Below are positions 25,365 to 35,048 of a stretch of DNA of 52,753 nt, in pieces (position 1 is the stretch's first letter; each line of letters opens with the position of its first letter). The notes beneath the pieces are model-generated. The model ran no database searches and was not told the DNA's origin. It worked only from the letters and a program-made list of their open reading frames with translations. Origin of the DNA: Bradyrhizobium oropedii (GTDB lineage Bacteria; Pseudomonadota; Alphaproteobacteria; Rhizobiales; Xanthobacteraceae). Location: positions 1-52,753 of the forward strand of contig NZ_JACMYO010000041.1 of NCBI RefSeq assembly GCF_020889685.1, written 5' to 3'. Both the position numbers and the translations under genes were made by a program.

Positions 25365-25481
25365 GTCGTCCTGGCGAAGGCCAGGACCCATTACCACCAC
25401 TGTCGATTGGTGTATGGACAACTCGCCGCTTGCCCCTTGCGAGGGCCACGGCGTATGGGTCCTGGCTTTCGCCAGGACGAC
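25365..25481. repeat. Palindromic repeat, family A, copy 2
   Basis: The 117-bp element starts GTCGTCCTGGCGAAGGCCAG and ends with the near-perfect inverse, so the ends (about 27 bp) can pair into a long cruciform or hairpin. Each end is itself a small palindrome (CCTGGCGAAGGCCAGG). It lies 20 bases past the chemoreceptor stop and could help end that transcript. Confidence 0.8.
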
Positions 25482-25501
25482 GGTGGTTAGTTCAGCGCCA
25501 G

Positions 25502-27535
25502 CTACGCCGCGCGGATATTGGCCATGAAGCGGTCGAGCTCCTCGCGCAACCGCGAGCTCTCGACCGACAGCGAGCGGGCCGAATTCAGCACCTCTTCGGA
25601 GGCGGCGCCCGTCTCGGTGGCGCCGCGATTGACCTGGGTGACGCTGGAAGCGGCTTCCTGGGTGCCTTGCGCAACGTTCTGCACGCTGCGCGCGATCTCC
25701 TGCGTAGCCGCGCTCTGCTGCTCGACTGAGCTTGCGATGTTGGTCGCGATCCCTGAGATCTGCCCGATCGTGCCGCCGATCTCCTTGATCGCGGCAACCG
25801 ATTCCTGCGTCGCGGCCTGCATGCCGGAGATGTGGGTGGAGATCTCGTCGGTGGCTCGTGCGGTCTGGCTCGCCAGCGACTTCACTTCGGAGGCAACCAC
25901 CGCGAAGCCACGGCCCGCATCGCCCGCACGCGCAGCCTCGATGGTGGCGTTCAGTGCCAAGAGATTGGTCTGCTCGGCGATCGCCGTGATCAGCTTGACC
26001 ACGTCGCCGATCTCCTGCGCGGCGCGCGAGAGCTTGCCGATCCGCGCATCGGTCTGCTCGGCCTGACGCACGGCGGAATCGGCGATCTGGCTGGATTCCT
26101 TGGCGCGGCGGCCGATCTCGTCGACCGATGCCGACAGCTCCTCGGTCGCTGATGCCACCGACTGCATGTTGCTGGAGGCCTCCTCGGAGGCGTCGGCGAC
26201 CTGGCTCGACAGGTTCTGCGTGGTCTCCGCGGTCCGCGTCAGCGTCCCCGCCGCCGATTCGAGCTGCACGGCGGAGGCCGACACGTTGGAGACGATCGAG
26301 CCGACGGCGGATTCGAATTCGTCGGCAAAGCGAATCAGCTCATTGCGCCGCGCGGTCGCGCTCGCCTTGTTCTGCGCTTCCTGGGTCGCGGCATCGCGCT
26401 CGGCCTTGGCGATCGCCTGGACCTTGAACTCTTCCACAGCGCCGGCCATCTCGCCGAGCTCGTCGCGGCGATCGAGGCCGGGCAGCACGACGTCGAAATT
26501 GCCCGCCGCAAGCTCGCGCATCGCCGCGCACATCGCCGCGATCGGCCGCGAAATGCCCTTGCCGAGCAGGAACGCCCAAACCAGCCCGAGCACGAAGCTG
26601 CCGGCGGCGAGCATCAGGATCAGCTGCTCGGTCTCGCCGATCATGGAATGCGATTCGTTCTCGAGCCGCTTCTGGTCGGCGAGCAGATCGGACTTCATCG
26701 CCGCCGCGCCCTGGCTGATGGCGGCCGCGGATTCGGTCATCTCGACGGTCAGCTCGTCGATCGACTTGGCATTCGCGATCAGCTTGGCGAGCGCCTCGCG
26801 ATACTCTTCGAGCAGCGCGGTGATGTCCTTCACGCTCTGGGTGATCCGCTCATCCTTGGAGGTGATGCCTTTCACCAGATTGTCGGCGAATTTCAGCCGG
26901 GCGAGCGCACTGGAGGCGACGGTCTTGTCGCCGTTGACGACGAAGCCGTTGACCGCCCCGGTGATCGACAGCAACTGGTCGGCCACCTTCTTGGCGCCGA
27001 ACTGGATCGACTGCAGCTCGGAATCATCGGCGTTGCTCGGGAGATCGTCGAGCTTGTAGCGCATCGCGGTCGCGCTGCGGGTGAGCTTGTTCTGCGCGAT
27101 CTGCGCGCTGTCGTCCTTGATGCGGACGATCTCGGCAAAGATCTTGGTGAAGGCGCGGAATTCGCGCTCCAGCTTGGTGACCTGCTCGAGCCGGGCCGGA
27201 TTGGTGGTGCCCTTCATCGACGCCACGATGGCGTCCTTCAGGCTGGCCTCGGCGGCGAGCGCGGCCTTGGCGTCGTCCTCCTTGCCGGTCGCGACGTAGT
27301 AGCGCGCCAGCGAACGGTAGGAGATCATTTCGCGGTCGATGTTGCGGGCGAGGTCGGCTTCCGCGACGCTCTGGCGGTAGGAGCCGACACCGGCGGAGAC
27401 CCGCTCGAAGCCCATATAGGCAAAGCCCATGGTGGCCGCCGACAGCGCCAGCGTGACGGCAAAGCCGAGCATGATCTTGGCTTGAAATCTGAGGGTTGGG
27501 AACCTGATCGAGAGCGATCGCTTCAGTCCCGGCAT
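25502..27535 (-). CDS. Methyl-accepting chemotaxis protein
   Basis: The 677-aa receptor has an N-terminal membrane segment ([14 protein letters not shown]), a periplasmic helical sensor of about 280 residues (helical-bundle type, with a long run of Ala/Lys/Asp helices), a second membrane segment ([21 protein letters not shown]) and a HAMP domain ([20 protein letters not shown]). A cytoplasmic signalling domain contains the conserved hairpin tip with [20 protein letters not shown] and [15 protein letters not shown]. It would sense an unknown ligand and control CheA. The start at 27535 (MPGLKRSLS) has GGGGGTTGGA just ahead; the frame extends slightly further upstream. It is divergent from the FIST gene. 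Confidence 0.93.
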   Translation of the reverse strand: MPGLKRSLSIRFPTLRFQAKIMLGFAVTLALSAATMGFAYMGFERVSAGVGSYRQSVAEADLARNIDREMISYRSLARYYVATGKEDDAKAALAAEASLKDAIVASMKGTTNPARLEQVTKLEREFRAFTKIFAEIVRIKDDSAQIAQNKLTRSATAMRYKLDDLPSNADDSELQSIQFGAKKVADQLLSITGAVNGFVVNGDKTVASSALARLKFADNLVKGITSKDERITQSVKDITALLEEYREALAKLIANAKSIDELTVEMTESAAAISQGAAAMKSDLLADQKRLENESHSMIGETEQLILMLAAGSFVLGLVWAFLLGKGISRPIAAMCAAMRELAAGNFDVVLPGLDRRDELGEMAGAVEEFKVQAIAKAERDAATQEAQNKASATARRNELIRFADEFESAVGSIVSNVSASAVQLESAAGTLTRTAETTQNLSSQVADASEEASSNMQSVASATEELSASVDEIGRRAKESSQIADSAVRQAEQTDARIGKLSRAAQEIGDVVKLITAIAEQTNLLALNATIEAARAGDAGRGFAVVASEVKSLASQTARATDEISTHISGMQAATQESVAAIKEIGGTIGQISGIATNIASSVEQQSAATQEIARSVQNVAQGTQEAASSVTQVNRGATETGAASEEVLNSARSLSVESSRLREELDRFMANIRAA

Positions 27536-27997
27536 TCCAACCCCCGTCTTCATTCTGAAAACCACGCGGGGTCCGGCAGCAACCCGCCCCAGCCCCGGAG
27601 GGCAAAACTAAGGCAGAATCAATAAGGCCCGGTAAATGGGCAGCGGCCGTTCGGTTCGGCGCGGTACTACCTTGGTCGGGCCAGAGGGGTGGGCAAGGTG
27701 ATTGACGCGCGGGGCCGGCCCGATACTTTAGAACCGATCAAACCTGTCCCTGCCCGGGCCGGGAGAACACATCGGGAGGTGTCCCATGTCATCGCGTCGA
27801 CCGGCGCCGTTGGCGCTCGCGGCGAGCGTAGCTGCCGGCGAAGTGGCCCGGCCAATGACATTCCCCCTCACGACCTAGATTATAAAGACGGACTTGGCCG
27901 CGAACCATCGCGGCATGGCCCGGACGCCCTTACGACCCGCGCGAGCCCAGCCGGCCGCGCCAAGAAAAGCAAAAAATTCTGGTCAGGGAGAACGCCT
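27536..27997. other. Divergent intergenic region between chemoreceptor and FIST gene
   Basis: About 460 bases. The rightward frame is open from 27689, but the part before 27998 is basic, low-complexity and lacks a start signal, so I treat it as non-coding. Promoters of both divergent genes should lie here. Confidence 0.5.
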
Positions 27998-29170
27998 TTG
28001 GCGAACGAGAACGGCAGCGCCACTGACAGCATTGTCGTGGTGCAGGCAAAGACCGACGGACCGCGGGAGGCGGCGGACGAGATCGCGCGCCAATTGGCGG
28101 CGGCTGATCTCGCCATGCTCGTGGTGTTCGTGTCGCCGTTCTATGATCCGAAGCAATTCATTGCCGAGCTGTCGCGGCAGGTGCCCGACGTTCCGATCTT
28201 CGGCTGCACCACGGCCGGCGAATTGTCGCCTGGCGGCTGGGACGAGGACAGCGTCGTCGCGATGGGCTTCAACGCGGCCGATTTCGTCATCGCAGCCCGG
28301 CCGCTGTTCGATCTCGCGACATTTCGGGTCGATCATGGCCGCTCGATCTGCACCGAGTTGCAGAACGAGTTCGCGCTGCGCACCGAACATTGCGATCATA
28401 CCGACGATTCCTTCGGGCTGCTCTTCATCGACGGCATGTGCCAGCGTGAGGAGACCATCATGTCGGCGATCTACGCTTCGCTCGGCGACATCCCGGTGGT
28501 CGGCGGCTCCGCCGGCGACGGCCTGCGCTTCGAGAAGTCCTGGGTCTTCCATGGCGGCGAGGCCTTCACCGACGCTGCCGTCCTGATCCTGATCCGGACC
28601 CGGCTGCCGTTCCGCCTGTTCAAGTGCGACCATTTCGAGCCGACCTCGACCAAGATGGTGGTGACCGAGGCCGACATCGAGCACCGCATCGTCAAGGAAT
28701 TGAACGCCGAGCCGGCCGCGCTGGAATATTCCCGCGCCGTCGGCCTCAGCGACAGCAAGCTCGAATTGTTCTCCTTTGCCGCGCATCCGGTCCTGGTCCG
28801 CGTCGGCGGCGCCTATTACGCGCGGTCGATCCAGCGCACGAACCCCGACGGATCGCTGCAATTCTTCTGCGCCATCGACGAGGGCATGGTGCTGACGGTG
28901 GCACGCGAGCGCGACCCGATCGACGTGACGAGCCGCATGCTCAAGGAGCTGACCGAGGATCTCGGCGAGGTCTCGATGTTCATCGGCTTCGAATGCGTGC
29001 TGCGCCGGCTCGATGTCGAGCAGCGCCAACTGTCGCGGGAGATGTCGGAGCTCTATCGCAGCAACAAAGTGATTGGCTTTCAGACCTATGGCGAGCAGTA
29101 TCGCTCAATGCACGTCAACCAGACGCTGACCGGCATCGCCATCGGCAAGCGGGCACTCGCGCCGCAATGA
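27998..29170 (+). CDS. FIST domain sensor protein (NosP-like)
   Basis: The 390-aa soluble protein has FIST N and C domains: LAMLVVFVSPFYDP, IFGCTTAGELSPGG and SVVAMGF in the first half, VVGGSAGDGLRF and the C-terminal IGFECVLRR...SNKVIGFQTYGEQYR in the second. FIST proteins are small-molecule sensors; NosP of Pseudomonas is a heme FIST protein that senses NO and inhibits its partner kinase NahK. The start is TTG at 27998 with AGGGAG 7 bases upstream; codons before it look non-coding. Its stop overlaps the start of the hybrid kinase (ATGA), the same pairing as nosP-nahK. Heme binding here is inferred. Confidence 0.85.
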   Translation: MANENGSATDSIVVVQAKTDGPREAADEIARQLAAADLAMLVVFVSPFYDPKQFIAELSRQVPDVPIFGCTTAGELSPGGWDEDSVVAMGFNAADFVIAARPLFDLATFRVDHGRSICTELQNEFALRTEHCDHTDDSFGLLFIDGMCQREETIMSAIYASLGDIPVVGGSAGDGLRFEKSWVFHGGEAFTDAAVLILIRTRLPFRLFKCDHFEPTSTKMVVTEADIEHRIVKELNAEPAALEYSRAVGLSDSKLELFSFAAHPVLVRVGGAYYARSIQRTNPDGSLQFFCAIDEGMVLTVARERDPIDVTSRMLKELTEDLGEVSMFIGFECVLRRLDVEQRQLSREMSELYRSNKVIGFQTYGEQYRSMHVNQTLTGIAIGKRALAPQ

Positions 29171-30540
29171 CCGACACCAAAACCACGCGCATTGCGGCCC
29201 TCGAACGCGAAACCGAGAAGCTGCGCAAGATCAACGCGGCGCTGATGTCGCGCGTCGAACGTTCGACCGACCAACAGCTCAACGCCTTCTCGCTGTTCGA
29301 GACCGCCATTGCACTCGACCAGCAGGTCCGCGACCGCACCCAGCAGCTCAAGCAGGCGCTGCAATCGCTGGAGAAGACCAACGGACGCCTGCTGCAGGCC
29401 AAGCAGCAGGCCGAGGCGGCAAGCTCGCTGAAATCATCGGTGCTGGTTTCGGTGACGCACGACCTGCTGCAGCCGTTGAATGCGGCGCGGCTGACGCTGT
29501 CCGCACTGACCGAAATGGCAACCGAGCCAAAGAGCGTCGCGCTGACCGACCAGGTCGACCGTTCGCTGGCGACGCTCGAAGACATGTTGCGGACGCTGCT
29601 CGACATCTCGAAGCTCGATGCGGGCGTGCTGCGGCCCGAATTCGGCCCGGTCGCGATTGCCTCGCTGTTCGAGCCGCTGGAGCAGGAATTCACCGCGACC
29701 GCCGCCAAGCGCAACCTCGGCTTCCGGATCATGCCGTCGTCTGCCGTGGTCCGCTCCGATCCGCTGATGCTGCGCAGGATCCTGCAGAACCTCGTCGCCA
29801 ATGCGCTGCGCTACACCCAGCGCGGCACCGTGCTGATGGGATGCCGCCGCAAGGGCGACGACATCTGCATCGAGGTGCACGACACCGGGCCGGGCATCCC
29901 GGAAGCCCAGCGCGAAGCCATCTTCGTCGAGTTTCAACGCGGCGAGACCAGTGCCGGCGACAAGGCGGGCATCGGACTCGGCCTGTCGATCGTGCGCCGG
30001 TTTGCCGACCTGCTCGGCCACAACATCAGGCTGAATTCGCGCGCCGGAAAAGGCTCGGTGTTCTCGGTCACGGTGCCTCGCACGCTCGATCCTGTTGCGA
30101 TCCCCGTGCGCGAACAGGCCAGCGTCGACTATCGCTATGGCGGTATGGAGGGCGCGAAGATCCTGCTGATCGAGAACGACCTCTCGAGCGCCGAGGGTCT
30201 CGCCCATCTGCTGGAGAAATGGGGTTGCGACGTCGCGGTGACGATCTCCAAGACCGAGGCGCTCGAACGCATCCACGCGCTCGACGGCATTCCCGACGCC
30301 ATCATCGCCGACCTGCACCTCGACAATGGCGAGACCGGAATCCAGGCCGTCGATGTGATCCGCGGCGAAATCAACGCCAAGGTTCCGGCGATCATCGTGA
30401 CCGCCGACTACTCGGCCAAGGCCGCCTCCGACGTCTCGGCCTTCGGCCACGAACTCCTGAAGAAGCCGATCAAGCCGGCCGAGATGCGCTCGCTGCTGTC
30501 GTTCCTGCTGGCGGCGGAGCAGTCCGGCGCGCGGTTATGA
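29167..30540 (+). CDS. Hybrid histidine kinase with C-terminal receiver (NahK/ErcS'-like)
   Basis: The 457-aa cytoplasmic protein starts with a coiled coil (about residues 8-90, ERETEKLRKINAALMSRVER and QQVRDRTQQLKQALQS). The dimerisation/phosphoacceptor domain has the H-box His in SVTHDLLQPLNAARL. The ATPase domain has the N-box ILQNLVANALRY, DTGPGIP and GIGLGLSIVRR. A receiver domain (about 335-450, ILLIENDLSSAEGLAH) has the phospho-Asp in AIIADLHLDNG and Lys in LKKPIKPAEM. It lacks a PAS or membrane sensor, so the input probably comes from the coupled FIST protein. Its stop overlaps the end of the convergent response regulator by 6 bases. Likely output: the two adjacent LuxR-type regulators. 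Confidence 0.92.
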   Translation: MTDTKTTRIAALERETEKLRKINAALMSRVERSTDQQLNAFSLFETAIALDQQVRDRTQQLKQALQSLEKTNGRLLQAKQQAEAASSLKSSVLVSVTHDLLQPLNAARLTLSALTEMATEPKSVALTDQVDRSLATLEDMLRTLLDISKLDAGVLRPEFGPVAIASLFEPLEQEFTATAAKRNLGFRIMPSSAVVRSDPLMLRRILQNLVANALRYTQRGTVLMGCRRKGDDICIEVHDTGPGIPEAQREAIFVEFQRGETSAGDKAGIGLGLSIVRRFADLLGHNIRLNSRAGKGSVFSVTVPRTLDPVAIPVREQASVDYRYGGMEGAKILLIENDLSSAEGLAHLLEKWGCDVAVTISKTEALERIHALDGIPDAIIADLHLDNGETGIQAVDVIRGEINAKVPAIIVTADYSAKAASDVSAFGHELLKKPIKPAEMRSLLSFLLAAEQSGARL

Positions 30541-31323
30541 TTCAGCGTTGTGCGACGAGGCCGTCACCGGCGCATGGTCGTGCTTGCCGAAATCGAGCTT
30601 CGACAGCGCGATGATCGCCTCGGTCCGGCTGCGTACGCCGAGCTTCCGCAGGATCTCGGAGACGTGCACCTTCACGGTGGTGACGGAGATATCGAGCTGA
30701 TAGGCGATGTGCTTGTTCTGCAAACCACGGCAGATCATGTCGAGCACGCGAAGCTGCTGCGCGGTGAACTGGCCGAGCTGCTGCACCAGCTCCTTGGTCT
30801 CGGCCTGGCCCTTCCGCGCCGCGGCCGTGTCGCGGAATCGCGTCGGCAGGCACACCGCGCCTTCGAGGATGCCGCGCAACAGACGCGCCAGCTCGACCTT
30901 CGGTGTCGATTTGGGGATGAAGCCGGAAATGCCGAGCGAGATCGCGCCGCCGATGATCCGGGAATCGTCATGCGCCGACACGATCACCAGCGCACTGCGC
31001 GGCGCAGCGGCCCGCACCCGGTAGGCACCGAGCAAGCCCGTGGTTCCCGGCATCGACAGATCGAGCAGAATCAAATCAAGCCCGTCGCGCGCGGCGATCA
31101 CATCCAGCGCGCCGTCGATCGAGGTTGCCTGCAGCACCTCGGCGTCGGGAAACTCGGCGCTTATCACTCCGATCAGGGCGGCACGGAACAGCGGGTGATC
31201 CTCGACGATCAGCAGTCGAGGCGCACCCGCCTTTTCGAGCGGCGGCTCGTCCGCCAGGGGCGCGGTCGTGGTCAATGCTGCGCCGTCCTCCCTCGGATCG
31301 CTGATGACAGCCATTATGTGCAC
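30535..31323 (-). CDS. LuxR/NarL-type response regulator
   Basis: The 262-aa protein has a receiver domain after an about 35-residue leader (RLLIVEDHPLFRAAL, phospho-Asp in LILLDLSMPGT, Lys in FIPKST) and a C-terminal LuxR-type helix-turn-helix (FTAQQLRVLDMICRGLQNKHIAYQLDISVTTVKVHVSEILRK). It lies 73 bases downstream of the other regulator on the same strand and is the last gene of the alcohol dehydrogenase operon. It converges on the hybrid kinase, its likely partner. The start is uncertain: ATGs at 31323 and 31314 both lack a strong ribosome binding site. Confidence 0.92.
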   Translation of the reverse strand: MHIMAVISDPREDGAALTTTAPLADEPPLEKAGAPRLLIVEDHPLFRAALIGVISAEFPDAEVLQATSIDGALDVIAARDGLDLILLDLSMPGTTGLLGAYRVRAAAPRSALVIVSAHDDSRIIGGAISLGISGFIPKSTPKVELARLLRGILEGAVCLPTRFRDTAAARKGQAETKELVQQLGQFTAQQLRVLDMICRGLQNKHIAYQLDISVTTVKVHVSEILRKLGVRSRTEAIIALSKLDFGKHDHAPVTASSHNAES

Positions 31324-31396
31324 GACGTTATCTCAAAGCCGACCGAGAGCCTATAGGCGGATAGTCAATGCGTTCGCCTCGCAGCGCAGCAAGCGA

Positions 31397-32077
31397 CTAA
31401 GGCGCCTTCTCCGCCTTCGTACCCGCGCTGGTCTCAAGGACCGGAAGCGGAATCTTGCCGAGCTCGATGATCGCCTTGTTGCGGCTGAACAGCTTCAGCT
31501 TGCGCAGTATCTCGGTGACATGCGCCTTGACCGTGGACTCCGCGAGCTTGAGCTCGGAGGCGATCTCGCGGTTCTGCAGGCCGCGGACGATCAGATGAAG
31601 CACGCGAATTTGCTGCGGCGTCAGCTTCTGAATCCGCTCGCGCAGCGTCCGCGCCGTCTCGGAATGATCCAGCGCGCCGACCGCGACGAAATCCCGCGGC
31701 GCCGAGACCGATCCGCTCAGCACGCGCGCGATCGCCTGCGACAGCTCGCCGAGCGAGGTCGATTTCGGCAGATAGCCGACCGCGCCCATTTCCAGCGCCT
31801 CGCGGATGGTGTGCTTGTCTTCTTCACTGGACACGATGGCGATCGGCAGCCGCGGATAGCGATCCCTGATCTTCTGGAAGCCGGAGAAGCCGACCACGTC
31901 GGGCAGCAGCAGATCGAGCAGCGCCAGATCGATATTCGGCTCGCTGGCAAGGATGCCAAGCGCCCCCTTGATCGAGGTGGCCTCATAGATCCGGGCATCG
32001 GGATGCGAGATGCGGATGGCGTTGCCAAGCGCCTCCCCGAACAGGGGGTGATCGTCGATGATCAGGAACCCCATCAT
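31397..32077 (-). CDS. LuxR/NarL-type response regulator (ErbR/AgmR-like)
   Basis: The 226-aa protein is a receiver (FLIIDDHPLFGEAL, phospho-Asp in LALLDLLLPDV, Lys in YLPKST) joined to a LuxR-type DNA-binding domain (LTPQQIRVLHLIVRGLQNREIASELKLAESTVKAHVTEILRK). It lies 36 bases downstream of the MoxJ-cytochrome fusion, so it is part of the alcohol dehydrogenase operon. In Pseudomonas, regulators of this class (ErbR, AgmR, PedR) control PQQ alcohol dehydrogenases, which supports a similar role. GAGGG precedes two adjacent ATGs (32077, 32074). Confidence 0.92.
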   Translation of the reverse strand: MMGFLIIDDHPLFGEALGNAIRISHPDARIYEATSIKGALGILASEPNIDLALLDLLLPDVVGFSGFQKIRDRYPRLPIAIVSSEEDKHTIREALEMGAVGYLPKSTSLGELSQAIARVLSGSVSAPRDFVAVGALDHSETARTLRERIQKLTPQQIRVLHLIVRGLQNREIASELKLAESTVKAHVTEILRKLKLFSRNKAIIELGKIPLPVLETSAGTKAEKAP

Positions 32078-32113
32078 GAGGACCCTCGCACTGCTCTTTG
32101 CTGGTAGCGGCAG

Positions 32114-33310
32114 CTAGTTCGACCCGCCGGTATCCTGCACGCTCTGCAGATAGGCATATACGTTTCTGAGCTCGTCGTCGCTGAAGACATCCTTCCAGGC
32201 CGGCATGCCCTTGGCCGGCCGCCCGTCATGGACCGTCTTCCAGAATGTCGATTCCATGTCGTCAGCATAGCGCTTCTTCAGCAGCCTGAGGTCGATCTTT
32301 CGCTCGGCCTGCACCGCGTCCGGACCGTGGCAATGGGCGCAGGTTCCGTTGAACACCTCCCGGCCCGCGTTGGCGTCCCCGGCAGCCGCGGCGGTTTGCA
32401 CCGGCTTCTCGGCCGCCGTCGCCTGCCCGACCGTGACCGGCTCGCTTGTCCCGACGGACGATATCGTCGCCGGGGCCATTTGGCCAAACTTCACGGGAGC
32501 GCCGTTCGGCGCACCATATTTGGCAAACAGGGCCGAAATCTCCGGCTGCAGCGACGGCAGCACGCCGTCGACCTCATCGCGCAGCGCGCCGGAGGCCTTG
32601 GCGAAGCCGATCGCGGTCGCCCAGAGCAGGCTGTCGCCCTCGGTCGACACGATCTGGTACTTGTCACCATAGGTCGTCTTGTTGAGCCAGCCCGCCACCG
32701 GCGCCCAGATGAACGCGATGTCGACCTTGCCCTGTTCGAGGGCCGTCATGCCCTCCTCCGGGCTGAGCACGGTGACCTTCTGGATATCGTCACGCATCGC
32801 CAGCAGGTTCTGCGGCGTCGATTGATATTGCACCGCAACCCGCAATCCCCTGAGGTCGTCGACGCCGGCAAACTTGCGATCTTTGGCGCCGACCAGCGCG
32901 TAGCCTTCATGAGCGATCGGCTTCGAGAAGATCACCGCCGGCCCCATGAAATCCTCGATCAAGGGCAGGCCGACCATGGCGTCGCACTGCTTGCTGAGCA
33001 GCGTCTCCCGCACGGTGCGTTTGCCGAAATAGGACTTGTACCAATTATAGCTCACCGTGCGGCCGAGCTTTTGCGCCACCGCCTGGCCGATCTCGAGATA
33101 GAGGCCGGGCTTGCCCGGCTCGTCGCTCGAGAACGGCAGATTGGTCGGATCAGCGCAAAGCCGCAGCAGCGGCTTGGCCTCCTCCGCGCCGGCCGGGAAG
33201 GCCGGCGCGAGCAACGTGGCGGAGAGCAGCACGGTCCGGATCGCCTTTCCCAACCGTGCGCTGCGCGCAGAGCTGGGCACTTCATTGGACTTGATGCGGG
33301 ACACGGACAA
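32114..33310 (-). CDS. MoxJ-like periplasmic binding domain fused to cytochrome c
   Basis: The 398-aa protein has a signal peptide (VLLSATLLAPAFPAGA). A solute-binding domain of the quinoprotein-dehydrogenase-associated type follows (LRLCADPTNLPFSSDE, YNWYKSYFGKRTVRETLL, CDAMVGLP). An Ala/Thr-rich linker leads to a C-terminal cytochrome c domain with CAHCH heme ligation and a distal Met (KGMPAW). MoxJ/XoxJ help assemble or activate the dehydrogenase and XoxG-type cytochromes take its electrons; here both functions are on one chain. The start is placed at TTG 33310 because GAGGAGG lies 5 bases upstream; GTG 33304 is possible. It begins 22 bases after the dehydrogenase stop. Confidence 0.88.
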   Translation of the reverse strand: MSVSRIKSNEVPSSARSARLGKAIRTVLLSATLLAPAFPAGAEEAKPLLRLCADPTNLPFSSDEPGKPGLYLEIGQAVAQKLGRTVSYNWYKSYFGKRTVRETLLSKQCDAMVGLPLIEDFMGPAVIFSKPIAHEGYALVGAKDRKFAGVDDLRGLRVAVQYQSTPQNLLAMRDDIQKVTVLSPEEGMTALEQGKVDIAFIWAPVAGWLNKTTYGDKYQIVSTEGDSLLWATAIGFAKASGALRDEVDGVLPSLQPEISALFAKYGAPNGAPVKFGQMAPATISSVGTSEPVTVGQATAAEKPVQTAAAAGDANAGREVFNGTCAHCHGPDAVQAERKIDLRLLKKRYADDMESTFWKTVHDGRPAKGMPAWKDVFSDDELRNVYAYLQSVQDTGGSN

Positions 33311-33332
33311 TGCTGCCTCCTCGTGACGGTGG

Positions 33333-35048
33333 TTACTGCAGGGCGAACACGAACAGCGACCCGCCTTCCGGCGCCGCGGCGACCATCTTCTTGCCGATGT
33401 CACCGAGGAAGGCCGGCAGCGCCGCGGTGCGTCCGACCACGATCGCGACATACTGCTTGCCGTCGACCGAATAGGTCACCGGACCGGCGCCGATGCCGCT
33501 GCCGAGGTTCTTGCTCCACAACACCTTGCCGTTCTTGGCATCGATGGCGCGGAAGTCGCCGTGCAGATTGCCTGAAAACACCAGATTGCCGCCGGTCGTC
33601 AGCGTACCGCCGTTGAAGGGCAGGTCTTCCTTGATGCTCCACACCTTCTTGTTGGCCACGGGATCCCAGGCCACGAGTTCGCCGAGGAAGCCGCCGGGGC
33701 CAGGCTTGGTCGGGAATTCGGCGCCGAGATAGAACACGCCGCGCTTGTAGTTCACGTCACTGACCGACCAATCCATGCAGACATTGTTGCTCGGGATGTA
33801 GACGAGGCCGGTCTGCGGGTTGAACGACATCGGCTGCCAGTTCTTGCCGCCGATCAGGTTCGGGCAGATGTCCTTGGCGGGGTGGCCGGGGCCGGGGCGC
33901 TTGTCCGGATCCTCTTCCGCCCGCATCGTGTTGATGTCCCACTTCTTGGCCCAGTTGGCGAAGACGTACTTCTCGGCCGAGATCACCTTGCCGGTTTCGC
34001 GGTTGGCCACGAAGAAGAAGCCGTTGCGGTCCGCCTTCATCAGAACGGGTGTTTCGGCGCCCTTGATCTTCAGGTCGGCGAGCAGCAGCTCGTTGACGCC
34101 GTCATAGTCCCAGGCGTCGGCCGGCGTGCCCTGGATGTGCCACTTGATCTTGCCGGTGTTGGGATCGATCGCCAGCGTCGAGGCCGTATAGAGATTGGTC
34201 AGCTTGCCGAAATTGCCGTCGCCGGTGGAGCGCACGCCCGTATTCCACGGCCCCGGATTGCTGGTACCCCAGTAGACCGTGTCGGACTTGGCGTCGTAGG
34301 AGCCGACCAGCCAGGCGGCGCCGCCGCCATGCAGCCCGGTGTCGCCCTTCCAGGTATCGCTGCCGGGTTCACCCGGCGCCGGCACCGTGAAGGTCTGCCA
34401 AAGCAGCTTGCCGTCCTTGAGGTTGAAGGCCTGCAGCGAGCCGCGGACGCCGTATTCGCCGCCGCCGAAGCCGGTGATGACCTTGTCGCGGACGATGAGC
34501 GGCGGCGAGGTGATGACCGAGCCCTGCTTGTAGTCGACGACCGTCGAGGTCCAGAGCTCCTTGCCGGTCTCGGCATCGAGCGCGGTCAGCTTGCCGTCGA
34601 GCCGGCCGACGAAGATCTTGCCGTCCGCATAGGACACGCCGCGGTTATTGACGTCGCAGCAGGCATATTGAAGCACGTCATCCGGAATGTCGGGCTGCCA
34701 GGTCCATTTGCGCGCGCCGGTCGCGGCGTCGATCGCATAGACGTATTTCGGACCCCATGAGGTCGACACGTACAGGTTCTTGCCGATCACGACTGGCGAC
34801 GATTCGTTGGAGCGCAACGACGCAAGCGACAGCGAGTAGACCAGTTGCAGCTTGCCCGCATTCTCGGAATTGATCTGCTTCAGGGGGCTGAAGCGCGTAT
34901 TGCCGTAATCGTGGCCGGCGATCGCCCATCCGTTCGGATCGGACGCCGCCTTCACGACGGAATCATTCGCTCTCGACGCACCAATGCCTGCCATGACCAT
35001 GGCGACCAGCGACACGCCGGCAAAGAAAATCCCGCTCCTCAGCTTCAT
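33333..35048 (-). CDS. PQQ-dependent alcohol dehydrogenase, lanthanide type (ExaF/PedH/XoxF-like)
   Basis: The 571-aa periplasmic quinoprotein has a signal peptide (first about 27 residues), eight-bladed propeller W motifs, and the adjacent cysteines Cys130-Cys131 that form the ring disulfide next to PQQ. Metal ligands are Glu198, Asn264 and the catalytic Asp314. Asp316, two residues on (WDYDG), is the extra carboxylate found in lanthanide-dependent XoxF, ExaF and PedH; calcium enzymes have Ala or Ser there. It should oxidise methanol, ethanol or other primary alcohols and pass electrons to the downstream cytochrome. GGAGG precedes the ATG by 7 bases. Substrate preference is not decided by the motif. 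Confidence 0.92.
   Translation of the reverse strand: MKLRSGIFFAGVSLVAMVMAGIGASRANDSVVKAASDPNGWAIAGHDYGNTRFSPLKQINSENAGKLQLVYSLSLASLRSNESSPVVIGKNLYVSTSWGPKYVYAIDAATGARKWTWQPDIPDDVLQYACCDVNNRGVSYADGKIFVGRLDGKLTALDAETGKELWTSTVVDYKQGSVITSPPLIVRDKVITGFGGGEYGVRGSLQAFNLKDGKLLWQTFTVPAPGEPGSDTWKGDTGLHGGGAAWLVGSYDAKSDTVYWGTSNPGPWNTGVRSTGDGNFGKLTNLYTASTLAIDPNTGKIKWHIQGTPADAWDYDGVNELLLADLKIKGAETPVLMKADRNGFFFVANRETGKVISAEKYVFANWAKKWDINTMRAEEDPDKRPGPGHPAKDICPNLIGGKNWQPMSFNPQTGLVYIPSNNVCMDWSVSDVNYKRGVFYLGAEFPTKPGPGGFLGELVAWDPVANKKVWSIKEDLPFNGGTLTTGGNLVFSGNLHGDFRAIDAKNGKVLWSKNLGSGIGAGPVTYSVDGKQYVAIVVGRTAALPAFLGDIGKKMVAAAPEGGSLFVFALQ

Noticed and set aside
23212..25527. A 771-codon open frame antisense to otsB and the MFS gene
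   Set aside because: It crosses two genuine genes and a repeat, has low-complexity Arg/Gln-rich composition and no start signal.
28624..29166. N-terminal extension of the hybrid kinase frame
   Set aside because: This part overlaps the FIST gene in another frame and is Arg-rich; the kinase begins at the ATGA overlap at 29167.
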